Shown: piece after piece, positions 1 to 6,728 of the stretch
Layout: the number at the start of each line of letters is the position of its first letter
Numbering within the stretch: the first letter of the stretch is position 1
NCBI GenBank assembly: GCA_019309945.1
Contig: JAFDFH010000092.1
Coordinates: 1 to 8,093 of the forward strand
Direction: 5' to 3'
Source of the DNA: Deltaproteobacteria bacterium
GTDB lineage: Bacteria; Desulfobacterota; Desulfobacteria; Desulfobacterales; JAFDFH01
Length of the DNA: 8,093 nucleotides
Made by a program: the position numbers and the translations under genes
The notes under the pieces: generated by a model
Databases searched by the model: none
Told to the model about the DNA's origin: nothing
Seen by the model: only the letters and a program-made list of their open reading frames with translations

Positions 1-1
1 C

Positions 2-146
2 TAGTGTCCGTCCAGAAACGAGGATTTTTGTTCGAGATCAAGGCCTGCGAAAAATTTTACCGCAGGCATATAGTTGATATTCCGAGGATAAAATTTTGAG
101 CATAACGCAGAGATAGGGCAAAAAGACCGTTTCTGGATGGGCACTA
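2..146. mobile_element. MITE-like element, copy 1
   Basis: A 145-bp non-coding element bounded by 19-bp terminal inverted repeats. The left end (2-20) reads TAGTGTCCGTCCAGAAACG and the reverse complement of the right end (128-146) matches it at 17 of 19 positions. The inverted similarity continues inward, allowing one gap, through a shared TTTTTG (25-30 on the left). An internal perfect 7-bp stem pairs GCCTGCG (43-49) with CGCAGGC (61-67). A second copy at 2666-2810 has only four differences, at 43, 44, 45 and 115. Small size, terminal inverted repeats, no ORF and near-identical copies fit a miniature inverted-repeat element moved in trans by a transposase encoded elsewhere. The left flank is cut by the window edge, so its target duplication cannot be read. 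I do not recognise the parent IS family. Confidence 0.8.
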
Positions 147-160
147 TCTATTTTTCGTTA

Positions 161-169
161 GGGCACTAG
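161..169. repeat. Extra copy of the MITE right-end tip
   Basis: GGGCACTA, the outermost 8 bases of the MITE right end (139-146), recurs at 161-168, 22 bp further right and in the same orientation. With the next base (169) it mirrors the CTAGTG at the window start (1-6). It could be the tip of a decayed second element or of an outer element into which the MITE inserted. It lies about 23 bp upstream of the DUF2080 start codon. Eight or nine bases is short enough for chance. Confidence 0.3.
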
Positions 170-191
170 TTATAAAAAGTAGGTTTTAAAC

Positions 192-380
192 GTGCCTGTC
201 AAAAAAAAATCCAAAGACAAAAAAGATTCCGCCGTTGAAATCATCATAAGCAAGGTGAAATTCGAAATTTACGGCGAAGAGATGATCGAAAAAATGGTCA
301 AGTCGAGTGGAAATAGCGGCAGGGTTTACCTTCCCCCCAACTGGGTTGGACGTCATGTAAAAATCATCAGAATCGATTAA
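192..380 (+). CDS. DUF2080 transposon-associated protein
   Basis: A 62-residue basic protein starting at GTG. The N-terminal third is lysine-rich (many Lys between residues 4 and 12). The C-terminal part carries the segment SGNSGRVYLPPNWVGRHVK, which I recognise as typical of DUF2080 proteins found next to transposases in archaea and Desulfobacterota. That segment also resembles the SGNS-type strand pattern of AbrB/antitoxin-like DNA-binding folds, which suggests nucleic-acid binding; this is inference. The GTG start is chosen because no in-frame ATG gives a protein that keeps the basic N-terminus, and a weak AGG lies about 8 bases upstream. No transposase ORF lies beside it, so it is probably a remnant or stand-alone passenger. 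It begins 46 bp after the right end of MITE copy 1. Confidence 0.75.
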   Translation: MPVKKKSKDKKDSAVEIIISKVKFEIYGEEMIEKMVKSSGNSGRVYLPPNWVGRHVKIIRID

Positions 381-466
381 CCTTTCCATTTGCAAAGGAT
401 CGGCCGAATTACCCATGGATAATGTCCTGATAAGAAAGTTCGATTAAACCAACTAGGCTGCTAAAA

Positions 467-682
467 ATGACACGTGAAAAAGAACTTGCCCGTGAGGGTT
501 GGGAAAAGCAGACAACTTTTGACGAACCGCGGCTTTCAGAACTAGTTGAAATGTATAAAGAGATCGGTTTCGAGGTTCACCTTGAAGCATTTCACTCCGA
601 TGAGGAACCCGGATGTACCGAATGCATGCAGGCTGATCCCGACAGATTTAAGACAATTTACACGAGAAAACGAGAGGATTGA
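467..682 (+). CDS. Small conserved-looking CxxC protein of unknown function
   Basis: A 71-residue acidic soluble protein with no signal peptide or membrane segment. It starts at ATG, with an AGG about 11 bases upstream. The sequence has a predicted helix (about residues 20-33), a short strand-like stretch (GFEVHLEAF, 34-42), then an acidic turn and a GCTEC motif with Cys50 and Cys53, ending in a basic KTIYTRK tail (62-68). The CxxC pair with His38 and His43 nearby could hold a metal or act as a redox pair, but four clear ligands in a standard zinc-ribbon arrangement are not visible. It lies 87 bp upstream of iorA on the same strand and could be the first gene of the operon. I do not recognise a named family and assign no function. 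Codon-like composition and sensible protein chemistry support it as a real gene. Confidence 0.7.
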   Translation: MTREKELAREGWEKQTTFDEPRLSELVEMYKEIGFEVHLEAFHSDEEPGCTECMQADPDRFKTIYTRKRED

Positions 683-769
683 GGTGTTGGCAACCATCCA
701 TTCCTGAGAATATTGATAAAAGAGGGAAGAAAAGATAAGTGCGTATTATAAAAACTAGAGGAAATCGAA

Positions 770-2626
770 ATGCATAAGCTACTTACCGACCAGCCCGGAA
801 AAAAATTGTTTCTCCTTGGGAATGAAGCGATTGCCAGGGGCGCAATTGAAGCCGGCGTTGCCTTTACCACCACATATCCGGGAACACCGTCATCGGAAAT
901 CTCACTCAATTTCTTCCAAATCATGCAGGAGACCGATCTTTATTTTGAATACAGCACCAATGAGAAAGTTGCCTTGGAGGTGGCATCGGCCGCAGCGAAT
1001 TCAGAGGTTCGTACCATGTGCATCATGAAGCATGTCGGCATGAATGTGGCTGCAGATGCACTCATGACGCTTGCTTATGTTGGCGTAAAGAGTGGACTGG
1101 TTATCGTTTCATCAGATGATCCCTATATGTTTTCCAGTCAGAACGAGCAGGATAACCGGTATTACGGAAAACTTTCAGGACTTCCCGTCCTTGAACCCTC
1201 GTCAGTGGCGGAGGCCAAAGATATGGTGGCATATGCTTTTGACCTTTCTGAAAAGTTACAGGAACCTGTTATTTTCCGGACCACCACCCGACTTAACCAT
1301 TCCACGGCTCCCGTGATTCTGGGTGAAATCAAACAGCGCATCATTAAGGGTGATTTTACCAAGGACCCTTTCAACTATGTTACCGTTCCGGCCGTCTCCA
1401 GAAAACTTCATGTCAAGCTGCTGGAAAACATTGAAAAGGCCGTAAAGATTTCTGAGAGTTCAAAATATAATTTTACGGTGGGTAGTGGAACCTGGGGGAT
1501 TATATGCAATGGTGTGAGTTATAACTACGTATTGGATGCGGTAAAAGATTTAAACATTGAAGACAAGGTCAAAATACTGCGTATCGGTTTTTCTCATCCT
1601 ATGCCCGAAGCAGTGATCAAATCCTTTTTGAAGCCGTGTCAAAAGGTGCTCATTGTCGAGGAGGGCGAACCCTATATGGAGGAAGCGGTAAAAGCATTTG
1701 CCCAAGAAGAAGGACTTGCCCTGACCATCAAAGGAAAGGGGGAACGTCTTTTTTCCCGTCTTTATGAATTCGATCCCGGACTCGTCCGACAGTGCCTTGC
1801 AATCTATTTGGGTGTACCCTATTCACCTCCGGTTCTTCCCGACCTTTCCGATGTACCTGAAATCCCGCAACGTCCACCCAATTTATGCGCCGGATGTTCC
1901 CATCGAGCCACTTTTTATGCGGTAAAAAAGGCCGGGGAGGGCATGGAAACCATCTGCCCAACCGACATCGGATGTTATACCCTTGGATTTTTGCCCCCCC
2001 TTTCCATGGGAGATTTCGTGATTTGTATGGGATCTTCGGTGGGAACCGCCTGCGGCTTTTCCAGGGCGACAGATAAAAAGGTTATCGCATTTATCGGGGA
2101 TTCAACATTTTTTCATTCCGGAATTCCAGGCCTGATCAATGCCGTATTTAACCGTCATAATTTTACCCTTATCATACTTGACAACGGTACGACAGCCATG
2201 ACCGGGCATCAGCCACATCCCGGTGTGAATATGGAAAAACTAAACTACGATGGATATGGGCAGGTTTCCATCGAAGCGGTAGTAAAAGCGGTTGGTGTCC
2301 CTCATGTGACGGTCATCCGGCCGTACAGGATAAAAAAGAGTATTACGGCTATCAAAGATGCACTGAACTACGAGGGCGTTTCGGTTATTATATCAAGGGA
2401 GACGTGTTCGTTGTATGCCAAAGGCCTTAAAATGGCCAGAGGAAAACCCTTTTTTGTCAGTGAAAAATGTAAAAATCACCGGGACTGCATCAACGGTCTG
2501 GCCTGCCCCGCCTTCTTCATTGAGGATGAAAGGGTAAAAATTGATCCTGCCGTGTGCATGGGATGTTCGGTCTGCGCCCAGATTTGTCCTGAAAATGCGA
2601 TTGTGCCCTTGAAAGAAATAACCTGA
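770..2626 (+). CDS. iorA: Indolepyruvate:ferredoxin oxidoreductase, alpha subunit
   Basis: A 618-residue cytoplasmic protein, near the usual length of IorA. It oxidatively decarboxylates indolepyruvate and other aryl-2-oxoacids to arylacetyl-CoA, reducing ferredoxin. The N-terminal pyruvate-ferredoxin-oxidoreductase-like domain shows the TTYPGTPSSEI segment (about 33-43) and the GMNVAADALM region (about 90-99). The C-terminal thiamine-diphosphate domain begins at CAGC (373-376) and carries GDS (443-445) followed by DNG (471-473), the cofactor and Mg-binding motif. The tail is a ferredoxin-like domain with Cys567, Cys573, Cys579-Pro and CxxCxxCxxxCP (596-607). The first cluster motif has His570 where a CxxCxxC pattern would place cysteine. 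The ATG has a strong AGAGGAAA site at 757-764. Its partner iorB lies downstream, separated by MITE copy 2. Confidence 0.95.
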   Translation: MHKLLTDQPGKKLFLLGNEAIARGAIEAGVAFTTTYPGTPSSEISLNFFQIMQETDLYFEYSTNEKVALEVASAAANSEVRTMCIMKHVGMNVAADALMTLAYVGVKSGLVIVSSDDPYMFSSQNEQDNRYYGKLSGLPVLEPSSVAEAKDMVAYAFDLSEKLQEPVIFRTTTRLNHSTAPVILGEIKQRIIKGDFTKDPFNYVTVPAVSRKLHVKLLENIEKAVKISESSKYNFTVGSGTWGIICNGVSYNYVLDAVKDLNIEDKVKILRIGFSHPMPEAVIKSFLKPCQKVLIVEEGEPYMEEAVKAFAQEEGLALTIKGKGERLFSRLYEFDPGLVRQCLAIYLGVPYSPPVLPDLSDVPEIPQRPPNLCAGCSHRATFYAVKKAGEGMETICPTDIGCYTLGFLPPLSMGDFVICMGSSVGTACGFSRATDKKVIAFIGDSTFFHSGIPGLINAVFNRHNFTLIILDNGTTAMTGHQPHPGVNMEKLNYDGYGQVSIEAVVKAVGVPHVTVIRPYRIKKSITAIKDALNYEGVSVIISRETCSLYAKGLKMARGKPFFVSEKCKNHRDCINGLACPAFFIEDERVKIDPAVCMGCSVCAQICPENAIVPLKEIT

Positions 2627-2656
2627 TATGGAATGATCCATAAAATACACAAATAA

Positions 2657-2819
2657 GGGACTATTTAGTGTCCGTCCAGAAACGAGGATTTTTGTTCGAG
2701 ATCAAGATATGCGAAAAATTTTACCGCAGGCATATAGTTGATATTCCGAGGATAAAATTTTGAGCATAACGCAGAGATCGGGCAAAAAGACCGTTTCTGG
2801 ATGGGCACTATTTAGTCCC
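2657..2819. repeat. Palindromic insertion site split by MITE copy 2
   Basis: GGGACTA (2657-2663) lies just left of the element and its exact reverse complement TAGTCCC (2813-2819) just right. Removing the element with one copy of the flanking repeat restores GGGACTATTTAGTCCC, a 7-bp stem with a 2-base loop. The right flank of copy 1 (147 onward) lacks TAGTCCC, so the palindrome belongs to the site and not to the element. Confidence 0.55.
2666..2810. mobile_element. MITE-like element, copy 2, between iorA and iorB
   Basis: A same-orientation copy of the element at 2-146, with four differences in 145 bp. Terminal inverted repeats lie at 2666-2684 and 2792-2810. Three of the four differences are adjacent (2707-2709). 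They abolish most of the internal stem seen in copy 1 but create ATATGC (2707-2712), which can pair with GCATAT (2730-2735). The flanks give a 4-bp direct repeat ATTT if the element is taken as AGTG...CACT, or TT if taken as TAGTG...CACTA. The element sits wholly in the iorA-iorB gap and leaves the iorA stop and the iorB ribosome-binding site intact. In a read-through transcript the ends could pair as a 19-bp hairpin. Confidence 0.85.
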
Positions 2820-2845
2820 GGCTTGCCCAGGTTAGGAATGAATAC

Positions 2846-3442
2846 ATGAAAACAACCCGGTTAATTATCGTTGCAGTTGGAGGGCAGGGCAACCTGCTTG
2901 CATCCAGGATTATAGGGGAAGCTGCCCTTCATTCCAATATTCCTGCCCGCATGAGTGAAATCCATGGTATGGCGCAAAGAGGCGGGGTTGTGGAGTCCGC
3001 GATTGTGTTTGGAGATGCGGAAAGTACCATTATCTCGGATGGTGAGGCGGATGTATGTGTTGGATTCGAGCCGTCCGAAACACTCAGAGCATTGAAAAGA
3101 TGTAATTCCAAAACAGTCGTTATCACCAATCTTGCTCCCCTTCCACCTTTTACCGTGGCCATCGGTAGAGGAGTTTACCCAGATCTTAATAAGCTTCAGG
3201 ATTTAATCCGGGCCAAGACGGCAAGGCTTATTGCTTTTGATGCGGTTGTCCTCGCGAAAAAAGCCGGGAATATTATGGCCGTAAACATGGTTCTGCTCGG
3301 TTCCCTGATCCAAACCGCAACTCTTCCTCTGTCCCCGGAAAGTGTTAAAGAGGCCATCCGAAAAAGAACAAAAACAGCTTTTATCGAAATAAATCTGAAA
3401 GCCTTTGAACTTGGCTTTTCGGCTGCAAAGAACGGTTCATAA
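2846..3442 (+). CDS. iorB: Indolepyruvate:ferredoxin oxidoreductase, beta subunit
   Basis: A 198-residue protein of the pyruvate/2-oxoacid ferredoxin oxidoreductase gamma-domain family, the expected length for IorB. It pairs with IorA to form the aryl-2-oxoacid oxidoreductase. It shows the N-terminal GGQGN loop (12-16) after a hydrophobic strand and the conserved SEIHGMAQRGG stretch (37-47). The rest is an alpha/beta fold with no cysteine cluster, as expected because the Fe-S centres are on IorA. The ATG at 2846 has AGGA (2834-2837) eight bases upstream, outside the MITE, so translation signals are untouched by the insertion. The gap from iorA is 219 bp, of which 145 bp is the element. paaK begins 30 bp after its stop. 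Confidence 0.93.
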   Translation: MKTTRLIIVAVGGQGNLLASRIIGEAALHSNIPARMSEIHGMAQRGGVVESAIVFGDAESTIISDGEADVCVGFEPSETLRALKRCNSKTVVITNLAPLPPFTVAIGRGVYPDLNKLQDLIRAKTARLIAFDAVVLAKKAGNIMAVNMVLLGSLIQTATLPLSPESVKEAIRKRTKTAFIEINLKAFELGFSAAKNGS

Positions 3443-3460
3443 GGTTTGTTCATCAAATAA

Positions 3461-3465
3461 GGAGG
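3461..3465 (+). promoter_or_regulatory. Strong ribosome-binding site of paaK
   Basis: GGAGG lies seven bases before the ATG at 3473. It is the strongest Shine-Dalgarno match in the window and fixes that start. Confidence 0.8.
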
Positions 3466-3472
3466 ACGCAAG

Positions 3473-4765
3473 ATGCCGTGGAACGATACAATCGAATGCA
3501 TGCCATTAGAAGAACTTCAAAAAATTCAACTCGCAAAACTCAGGGAAACCATGGTCTGGGTCAACGAGCGGGTGCCGTTTTACCGGCGCAAGTTTGAACA
3601 GATGGGAATTACGGTCGAAGACATCAAGAGCCTCGAAGACGTGGCCCGACTTCCTGTGACGGTTAAAAACGACTTGAGAGACAATTATCCGTTTGACCTG
3701 TGTGCCGTCCCCATGAAAGAAGTGGTCCGGGTGCATGGCTCTTCGGGTACAACAGGGAAACCTGTTACCGGACCCTATACCCGTGAAGATATGGATCAGT
3801 GGTCAGAGTGCATGGCCAGAAATCTCTGGGCAGCAGGGATCCGACCGGAAGATGTCGTACAGAATGCTTACGGCTATGGTCTATTTACGGGTGGTTTAGG
3901 ATTCCATCAGGGTGCCGCACTTTTAAATTGTACCATCGTCCCCACGAGTTCCGGCCAGACCGAACGCCAGATAATGATTATGCAAGATTTCAGAAGTAAT
4001 GTTTTATTTTGTACACCTTCCTATGCGCTCACCATTGCGGAAAGGGCGCAAGAGATGAAAGTAAACTTTAAGGACCTCCCCCTTCGGGTCGGTGTCTTTG
4101 GGGCCGAGCCCTGGAGTGCGGGTATGCGGCAGGAGATCGAGGAACGGATGGGAATCAAAGCTCAGGAGGCCTATGGACTGACAGAACTCTGCGGGCCCGG
4201 TGTTGCTTTTGATTGTGAGGTTCAGGATGGGCTTCATATCAATGAAGATCATTTCCTGCCAGAGGTTGTGGATCCGCTAACTCTGGAGCCCCTCCCAATA
4301 GGAGAAAAAGGCGAACTGATTCTCACGTCCCTTCAGCGGCGGGCCATGCCCATGATTCGCTATCGCACCAAAGACATCACGAGACTTCGACGGGAACCCT
4401 GTGCTTGCGGGCGGACCCTGATTAAGATGGACAAGGTCCTTGGTCGAACAGATGATATGATTGTGATCAGTGGAGTGAATGTTTTTCCTTCCCAGATCGA
4501 GTCCCTCCTGATGGATATCGAAGAGGTGGAACCCCAGTATGTGCTGGTGGTCCGGAAAAAGGGATATCTGGATCAGTTAACTGTTCGGGTAGAGGGAAAA
4601 AAGGATGTTTATGATGCAGGACCTGAAAAGCGAGCGGCGGTTGAACAAAAGATTAAAAATCATATCAAGGGAATGATTGGGATCAATGTACAGATTCATC
4701 TGGAGGCGCCCAAAATTATTGCCCGCAGTGAGGGGAAAGCCAAGCGGGTCATTGACGAGCGCTGA
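3473..4765 (+). CDS. paaK: Phenylacetate-CoA ligase (AMP-forming)
   Basis: A 430-residue member of the adenylate-forming PaaK family, at full family length. It activates phenylacetate, or related arylacetates such as indoleacetate, with ATP and CoA to arylacetyl-CoA, AMP and PPi. Visible motifs are the P-loop-like SSGTTGKP (90-97), AYGLTE (233-238), the IRYRTKD segment, CACG (310-313), the hinge-region GRTDD (324-328) followed by ISGVNVFPSQIE, and the C-terminal EGKAKRV (420-426) containing the lysine expected to act in adenylation. Its position directly behind iorAB links free arylacetate to the arylacetyl-CoA made or used by IorAB. The exact acid cannot be read from sequence. The next gene starts 40 bp downstream. 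Confidence 0.92.
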   Translation: MPWNDTIECMPLEELQKIQLAKLRETMVWVNERVPFYRRKFEQMGITVEDIKSLEDVARLPVTVKNDLRDNYPFDLCAVPMKEVVRVHGSSGTTGKPVTGPYTREDMDQWSECMARNLWAAGIRPEDVVQNAYGYGLFTGGLGFHQGAALLNCTIVPTSSGQTERQIMIMQDFRSNVLFCTPSYALTIAERAQEMKVNFKDLPLRVGVFGAEPWSAGMRQEIEERMGIKAQEAYGLTELCGPGVAFDCEVQDGLHINEDHFLPEVVDPLTLEPLPIGEKGELILTSLQRRAMPMIRYRTKDITRLRREPCACGRTLIKMDKVLGRTDDMIVISGVNVFPSQIESLLMDIEEVEPQYVLVVRKKGYLDQLTVRVEGKKDVYDAGPEKRAAVEQKIKNHIKGMIGINVQIHLEAPKIIARSEGKAKRVIDER

Positions 4766-4792
4766 TAGACAACAGCTCATTCCCAACCTAAT

Positions 4793-4797
4793 GGAAG
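4793..4797 (+). promoter_or_regulatory. Ribosome-binding site that decides the kinase start
   Basis: GGAAG eight bases before the ATG at 4806. Other in-frame starts lack such a site: 4791 has none, and 4677 would overlap paaK by 89 bp. Confidence 0.55.
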
Positions 4798-4805
4798 AAC
4801 AACCC

Positions 4806-6686
4806 ATGCCGGTTAAAAAAACCGAAAATCTCTCGGAAAGGACAGACCATCGTTATCGGGCTTTTTTAGAGTTTCTGCCGGACCCTGTATTTGTCTTTAA
4901 CCTGGATGCTACCGTTTCTTACCTGAATCCCGCATTTGTGAGGATTTTTGGATGGACGGCCGAGGAACTTGAGGGCAGGCGGATTCCCTTCGTGCCGGAT
5001 CATCTGAAAGAGGAGACGCGGCAGGGCAATCAGCGTCTTTTTAAAGAAAAGGTTGTTCACGGCGTTGAAACCAAGCGACTGACCAAGGACGGCCGGATAC
5101 TGGATATTTTACTTGATGCTGCCATTTTTTACGAAGAGGAAAATGAACCCTCCGGACAAGTTGCGATTCTTCGGGACATAACCCGGGAAAAGCGTATTAA
5201 TCGCAGCAATCGAGCACTTTTTCGCATCGCCAAGGCGCTGCATCAGTTTCAACGACTGGATGAACTTCTGGATTTTATTACAAAAGAGGTGCAGGATCTT
5301 CTCGAAGTAAAAGGCGCGGCGGTCATTCTCCTTGACGAAGCCAAAAAGGAATTCTTTTTCAGGGCAGCCACATATGATGATACCGAAGCCGGCAAAAAAT
5401 TTAAAGAGATCAGATTCCCTGTGGACAAAGGCAATGCGGGTTATGTTTATCGGACCGGAAAACCCCTGATTGTACCGGATACGTCGAAAAGCCCCTTTTT
5501 TTTAAAAGAAGTGGATGCTCAAGCGGGTTATGAGACGCGCAACATGCTTTTTGTGCCTATCTGGATACAGGACCGTAAGATCGGCGTGTTATGCGCCGTG
5601 AACAAGGAAGATGGGGAATTTACTCAGGAAGATATTGATCTGCTTGGCACGATTGCCAGCACGGTCGGTCTTCCCATCGAGAATGCAGGGATTAATGAGG
5701 AACTCAACCGTTCATACAAAGAGGTCAAGAGCCTGAACCGTGCGAAAGACAGGGTTATTCATCATCTTTCACACGAGCTGAAAACACCGGTTTCGGTTCT
5801 TACGGCCTCGTTGGGCCTTTTGGAAAAAAGGCTATCGGGACACACGGACCCGGGCTGGAAAAGAATTCTGGATCGAGCTCAACGAAATCTCCATCGGATC
5901 CTCGAGATGCAGTACGAGATCGAGGACATATTACATGAAAGGGATTATAAATCCTATCAGATGATTTCGACCCTGTTGGATGTTTGTGTGGATGAACTGG
6001 AGGTTCTGGTTTCAGAAAAACTGGGCGAAGCGGACGCTGTGCAGAAAATCCGCCTGCGTGTGGAGGAACTCTTTGGCCCAAGAGATTCTTTACCTCAGGA
6101 GATTCAGCTGGATCGTTTTGTTGAGGAGGATATCGAAGTTCTTCGACGACGATTTGCCCACCGACAATGTCGATTGGAAACTCGGATTGATTCCGTTGCT
6201 CCCATTTGGATTCCCCAGGATGTTTTACACAAAATCGTTGAAGGCCTTGTTCGCAACGCCGTGGAAAACACGCCCGACAGGGGATATATCGAAGTGACGG
6301 TTCGAAAGGGGAAAAACGGACCTGAATTAGAAATCAAAGATTTCGGCGTCGGCGTTACGGAAGATAATCAGCGCCTTATCTTCGAGAGTAACTTTAGCAC
6401 CCATGAAACCATGCAGTATACCTCGCGAAGACCCTATGACTTTGGCGCAGGGGGCAAAGGTTTTGATTTGCTCCGGATGAAAATTTTTTCCGAACGATAT
6501 CGATTCAAAATTAGAATGATCTCCAAACGCTGCCGTTTTATACCTCAAGATGAAGATCTGTGCCCGGGTAATATTTACGCGTGCGAACATTGCCAGAGCG
6601 TTGAAGATTGCCTTCATTCGGGAGGAACCACCGTGATTGTACAGTTTCCCATGACAGATCGGGTTTCTTCGAGAGCGCAACCATGA
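4806..6686 (+). CDS. PAS-GAF sensor histidine kinase with Cys-rich ATPase insert
   Basis: A 626-residue soluble hybrid-free histidine kinase with no membrane segments. Domain order is PAS (about 16-128, with PDPVFVFNLD and a GWTAEEL core), GAF (about 134-295), HisKA and HATPase. The H-box HLSHELKTP carries the phosphorylated His323. The N-box has Asn484 and Asn488, G1 is DFGVG (512-516) and G2 is GAGGKG (547-552). The His-to-N-box distance is about 160 residues, some 50 more than in classical kinases such as EnvZ; the extra part is a helical, charged stretch after about 375. After G2 lies a segment with Cys576, 586, 593, 596 and 602 before the final GGTT strand (606-609). It likely senses a cytoplasmic ligand through PAS/GAF and passes phosphate to the downstream receiver protein. 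The start at 4806 follows GGAAG. Confidence 0.88.
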   Translation: MPVKKTENLSERTDHRYRAFLEFLPDPVFVFNLDATVSYLNPAFVRIFGWTAEELEGRRIPFVPDHLKEETRQGNQRLFKEKVVHGVETKRLTKDGRILDILLDAAIFYEEENEPSGQVAILRDITREKRINRSNRALFRIAKALHQFQRLDELLDFITKEVQDLLEVKGAAVILLDEAKKEFFFRAATYDDTEAGKKFKEIRFPVDKGNAGYVYRTGKPLIVPDTSKSPFFLKEVDAQAGYETRNMLFVPIWIQDRKIGVLCAVNKEDGEFTQEDIDLLGTIASTVGLPIENAGINEELNRSYKEVKSLNRAKDRVIHHLSHELKTPVSVLTASLGLLEKRLSGHTDPGWKRILDRAQRNLHRILEMQYEIEDILHERDYKSYQMISTLLDVCVDELEVLVSEKLGEADAVQKIRLRVEELFGPRDSLPQEIQLDRFVEEDIEVLRRRFAHRQCRLETRIDSVAPIWIPQDVLHKIVEGLVRNAVENTPDRGYIEVTVRKGKNGPELEIKDFGVGVTEDNQRLIFESNFSTHETMQYTSRRPYDFGAGGKGFDLLRMKIFSERYRFKIRMISKRCRFIPQDEDLCPGNIYACEHCQSVEDCLHSGGTTVIVQFPMTDRVSSRAQP

Positions 6687-6724
6687 AAAAGAGTGATTTG
6701 AGAACGTTTATTTTTGGGAATTAG
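6683..6724 (+). other. 13-codon ORF overlapping the kinase stop
   Basis: ATG at 6683 overlaps the kinase stop in an ATGA arrangement and reads 13 codons to a TAG at 6722-6724, four bases before the ATG of the next kinase. This layout could pass ribosomes from one gene to the next. The peptide itself shows nothing recognisable and the ORF may be chance. Confidence 0.2.
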
Positions 6725-6728
6725 AGTT

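Noticed and set aside
74..94. Promoter inside the MITE (TTGATA and TAAAAT)
   Set aside because: The spacer is only 9 bases, too short for a working promoter.
381..398. Terminator after the DUF2080 gene (CCTTT...AAAGG)
   Set aside because: Only five base pairs with an eight-base loop, no GC-rich stem and no following T-run.
713..749. Sigma-70 promoter before iorA (TTGATA and TATTAT)
   Set aside because: The spacing is 25 bases, far from the usual 16-18, and no better hexamer pair fits.
658..924. Minus-strand ORFs throughout the window (for example 658-924, 3196-3501, 6327-6680)
   Set aside because: They lie opposite well-supported genes or cross their boundaries and show no recognisable domains; they are shadows.
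1..2810. The repeated segments as part of a CRISPR array or REP sequences
   Set aside because: Only two copies, 145 bp long, 2.5 kb apart, with terminal inverted repeats; this does not fit short regularly spaced repeats or REP units.
4677..4805. Longer N-terminus for the PAS-GAF kinase from the ATG at 4677 or 4791
   Set aside because: The 4677 start overlaps paaK by 89 bp and adds residues that read as an out-of-frame shadow of paaK. The 4791 ATG has no ribosome-binding site, while 4806 has GGAAG at good spacing.
6714..6728. TTG start five codons upstream for the second kinase
   Set aside because: ATG at 6729 is a better start codon and the GGGAA just upstream fits it; the TTG would overlap that site.
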